Source of the DNA: Crocinitomicaceae bacterium | GTDB lineage: Bacteria > Bacteroidota > Bacteroidia > Flavobacteriales_D > Crocinitomicaceae | Length of the DNA stretch: 64,000 bases | Direction of reading: 5' to 3' | Assembly (NCBI GenBank): GCA_017983465.1 | Contig: JAGOBK010000004.1 | Span: 62,001-126,000, forward strand | Part shown: piece by piece, positions 62,285-64,000 of the stretch | Layout of the letters: each line of letters begins with the position of its first letter | Position numbering within the stretch: the first letter of the stretch is position 1 | The notes under the pieces: model-generated | Database searches by the model: none | The model's input: only the letters and a program-made list of their open reading frames with translations | What the model was told of the DNA's origin: nothing | Position numbers and translations under genes: made by a program

Positions 62285-62905
62285 ATGAATACAAAGTTGA
62301 CTCAGTTTTCAGAAGAAATCGTCCTACAATTTGATTTGATTCCTGCGGATCGAAAATTATTACTGAACAAGTTGACGTCCTATATCCAAGGAAATCAAAA
62401 TGCGGGCAAGGAATCTTTATTGATGTTCATCTGTACACACAATTCGAGAAGAAGTCATTTTGGACAAGTTTTGTGTGCATTGGCAGCTGAATATTATCAG
62501 ATTCCATCCATTCGAACGTACTCTGCTGGAACGGAAGTAACTGCATTTCATCCAAATGCGATTTCAGCGCTACGTTCCATAGGAATGGACATACAGACAA
62601 CTGAAACGAGTGAAAATCCTCATTATATCGTTCAACTGAATGCTGCGCGATCAGTGGATGCTTTTTCAAAACTCATAGAGGATAAGGTCAATCCAAAAGA
62701 GCATTTCGCGGCAATCATGACGTGCACGCATGCAGAGCAAAATTGTCCGTTTGTTGCAGGAGCAGATTTCCGAATCGGACTTCCCTTTGAGGATCCAAAA
62801 GCATTCGACGGCACTCCTCAAGAAAGGGAAATGTACTTGACTCGTGTATATCAAATAGCCAGAGAAATCTTTTATGTTTTTTCACATTTAACTCATTCAT
62901 TATGA
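62285..62905 (+). CDS. arsC: Arsenate reductase, low-molecular-weight PTP type
   Basis: This 206-residue protein has a PTP-loop C50-THNSR-R56 (FICTHNSRRSH), followed by YSAGTEVTAFHPNAI. The TCTHAEQNCPF segment has the C-x6-C pair that forms the thioredoxin-coupled disulfide relay. It reduces arsenate to arsenite. The N-terminal extension of about 45 residues before the catalytic loop is longer than in classic 130-residue ArsC, as in many Bacteroidota forms. Its stop overlaps the start of the efflux gene by four bases. Confidence 0.9.
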   Translation: MNTKLTQFSEEIVLQFDLIPADRKLLLNKLTSYIQGNQNAGKESLLMFICTHNSRRSHFGQVLCALAAEYYQIPSIRTYSAGTEVTAFHPNAISALRSIGMDIQTTETSENPHYIVQLNAARSVDAFSKLIEDKVNPKEHFAAIMTCTHAEQNCPFVAGADFRIGLPFEDPKAFDGTPQEREMYLTRVYQIAREIFYVFSHLTHSL

Positions 62906-63957
62906 AGACCCAATCGCATGTAAAACAACTTTCATTTTTAGATCGTTACCTCACTTTGTGGATTTTCCTTGCCATGCTCGTTGGGATTTTGATCGGAAAC
63001 ATTGTTCCAAATATGGATCAAAAATTGGATGCGCTTTCTTATGGAACAACGAATATTCCGCTAGCCATCGGACTCATCTTGATGATGTATCCGCCTTTAA
63101 CCAAGGTGCAGTTTTCTAAAATACCAAGTATCCTTTCCAAACCAAAGTTATTGTTGGTTTCCTTTTTCATTACGTGGGTTGTTGGTCCATTCTTGATGTT
63201 TATATTATCCGTGTTATTCCTCAAAGCATATCCTGAATACATGACTGGATTAATTGTGATCGGACTTGCTCCATGTATCGCAATGGTCATTGTTTGGAAT
63301 GAATTGGCGGATGGAAATCGCGAACTAGTTGCGGGATTGGTTGGAATCAATAGCTTGCTTCAAGTATTTTTCTTTTCATCCTACGCGTATTTTTATTTGG
63401 AAATTGTATTGCCCTACTTTGGTGTCAAAGGACTACATTTAAACATCTCGATGCTCGAAATTGCCCAAACTGTTGGCGTTTATTTGGGGATTCCTTTTGT
63501 CCTTGCGGTTCTAAGTAGATCATTACTCATCCAACAAAAAGGGGAGGAGTGGTTTACGAATCGGTTTATTCCTTTCGTTTCGCCAATTACTTTAATTTCT
63601 TTGTTGTTCACCATCATTGTGATGTTCAGTTTAAAAGGAAAAATGATGTTGTCTATTCCGCTGGATGTGTTGACTATCGCTATTCCACTTGTCATTTACT
63701 TCGCCGTTATGTTTGTTCTTATGTTTTTGACCGCTCGATGGATGGGAGCAAGTTACGCGGATACAGCAGCACTGTCATTTACGGCATCTGGTAATAATTT
63801 CGAGTTGGCAATTGCCGTTTCCATTGGCGTGTTTGGACTTCATTCCGGTGAAGCATTTGCGGGAGTTGTTGGTCCACTTGTCGAAGTGCCAGCTTTGATT
63901 CTTTTAGTAAAATTAGCTCAGTTTTGGCGCAAGAAGTGGTTTACAATCCCTTCGTAA
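62902..63957 (+). CDS. acr3: ACR3 family arsenite efflux permease
   Basis: This 351-residue inner-membrane protein has about ten transmembrane helices. The ACR3 signatures are present: the conserved cysteine C125 in GLAPCIAMVIVWNELADGNRE, and the later SFTASGNNFELAIAVSIGVFG. It expels As(III) coupled to the proton gradient, completing arsenate reduction and efflux. The stop overlaps a convergent frame by 17 bases. Confidence 0.95.
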   Translation: MKTQSHVKQLSFLDRYLTLWIFLAMLVGILIGNIVPNMDQKLDALSYGTTNIPLAIGLILMMYPPLTKVQFSKIPSILSKPKLLLVSFFITWVVGPFLMFILSVLFLKAYPEYMTGLIVIGLAPCIAMVIVWNELADGNRELVAGLVGINSLLQVFFFSSYAYFYLEIVLPYFGVKGLHLNISMLEIAQTVGVYLGIPFVLAVLSRSLLIQQKGEEWFTNRFIPFVSPITLISLLFTIIVMFSLKGKMMLSIPLDVLTIAIPLVIYFAVMFVLMFLTARWMGASYADTAALSFTASGNNFELAIAVSIGVFGLHSGEAFAGVVGPLVEVPALILLVKLAQFWRKKWFTIPS

Positions 63958-64000
63958 TTTCTTGCCAAAGTCGGTCCGAAGGAACGGGAGCAACAACGGA
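63941..64000 (-). CDS. 3' end of a convergent gene, product not recognisable
   Basis: On the minus strand the frame is open from the window edge to a TAA at 63941-63943 and encodes about 19 residues (...APVPSDRLWQEITKGL). It overlaps the end of the efflux gene by 17 bases. Too little remains to name it; the evidence is only an open frame of plausible composition. Confidence 0.4.
   Translation of the reverse strand, partial: SVVAPVPSDRLWQEITKGL

Overview
The window looks like a chromosomal segment of a Bacteroidota bacterium, most likely order Flavobacteriales and near Crocinitomicaceae/Fluviicola. The grounds are AT-rich DNA, the gliding/type IX secretion (T9SS) genes gldK-L-M-N with a PorP/SprF gene, several secreted proteins with T9SS type A or type B sorting tails, and the Bacteroidota promoter element TAnnTTTG before many genes and before rnpB. 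The family-level placement is inference.

Layout. 0-5.1 kb: end of a menC-like gene, msrB, a lytic transglycosylase, yidD and a large SF1 helicase. 5.2-7.4 kb: a T9SS cargo protein, RNase P RNA and an AlkD-like DNA glycosylase. 7.4-14.5 kb: a pair of secreted amidohydrolases, then an ECF sigma factor with a membrane partner and an outer-membrane barrel. 14.6-17.1 kb: a fused E1 alpha/beta 2-oxoacid dehydrogenase and a MazG-like pyrophosphatase. 17.1-25.5 kb: an arginase-fold protein with damaged metal sites, PorP/SprF and gldKLMN, closed by a strong terminator. 25.5-29.9 kb: kbl, a small acidic protein, a SulP transporter and a beta-carbonic anhydrase. 29.9-38.1 kb: envelope and carbohydrate functions (a GT-C-like membrane protein, a LiaF-like protein, a sialate O-acetylesterase, an acyltransferase, a CE2-type esterase and an Ntn-type amidase with membrane helices).

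38.1-39.05 kb is the most unusual part. Two gene remnants are joined end to end. Next to them is tRNA-Arg(CCU), preceded in its own direction of transcription by tandem 58-bp copies of its promoter plus its 5' half, in which the D-loop carries an inserted perfect hairpin. 39.05-49.3 kb: glycosyltransferase, MBL hydrolase, a giant T9SS type B protein, an M14 carboxypeptidase and two lipoproteins. 49.3-55.6 kb: aroC, a DUF4293 gene, a ParE/ParD-like toxin-antitoxin pair with a palindromic operator, an Uup-type ABC-F ATPase and a lectin-like T9SS type B protein. 55.6-61.4 kb: NatAB-like ABC exporter, rlmN, dnaN, a PH-domain protein and a sugar transferase. 61.4-64 kb: an arsenic operon arsR-DUF6428-arsC-acr3 with an inverted-repeat operator.

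How it fits together: gldKLMN and PorP/SprF would build the secretion and gliding machine that exports the four sorting-domain proteins seen here. Several genes (yidD, aroC, the MBL hydrolase, a lipoprotein) have a TAnnTTTG element only four bases before the start codon. Calibrated on rnpB, this implies leaderless mRNAs. No CRISPR array, insertion sequence or prophage was seen. Every stretch longer than 300 bases is accounted for by a gene, RNA or repeat.
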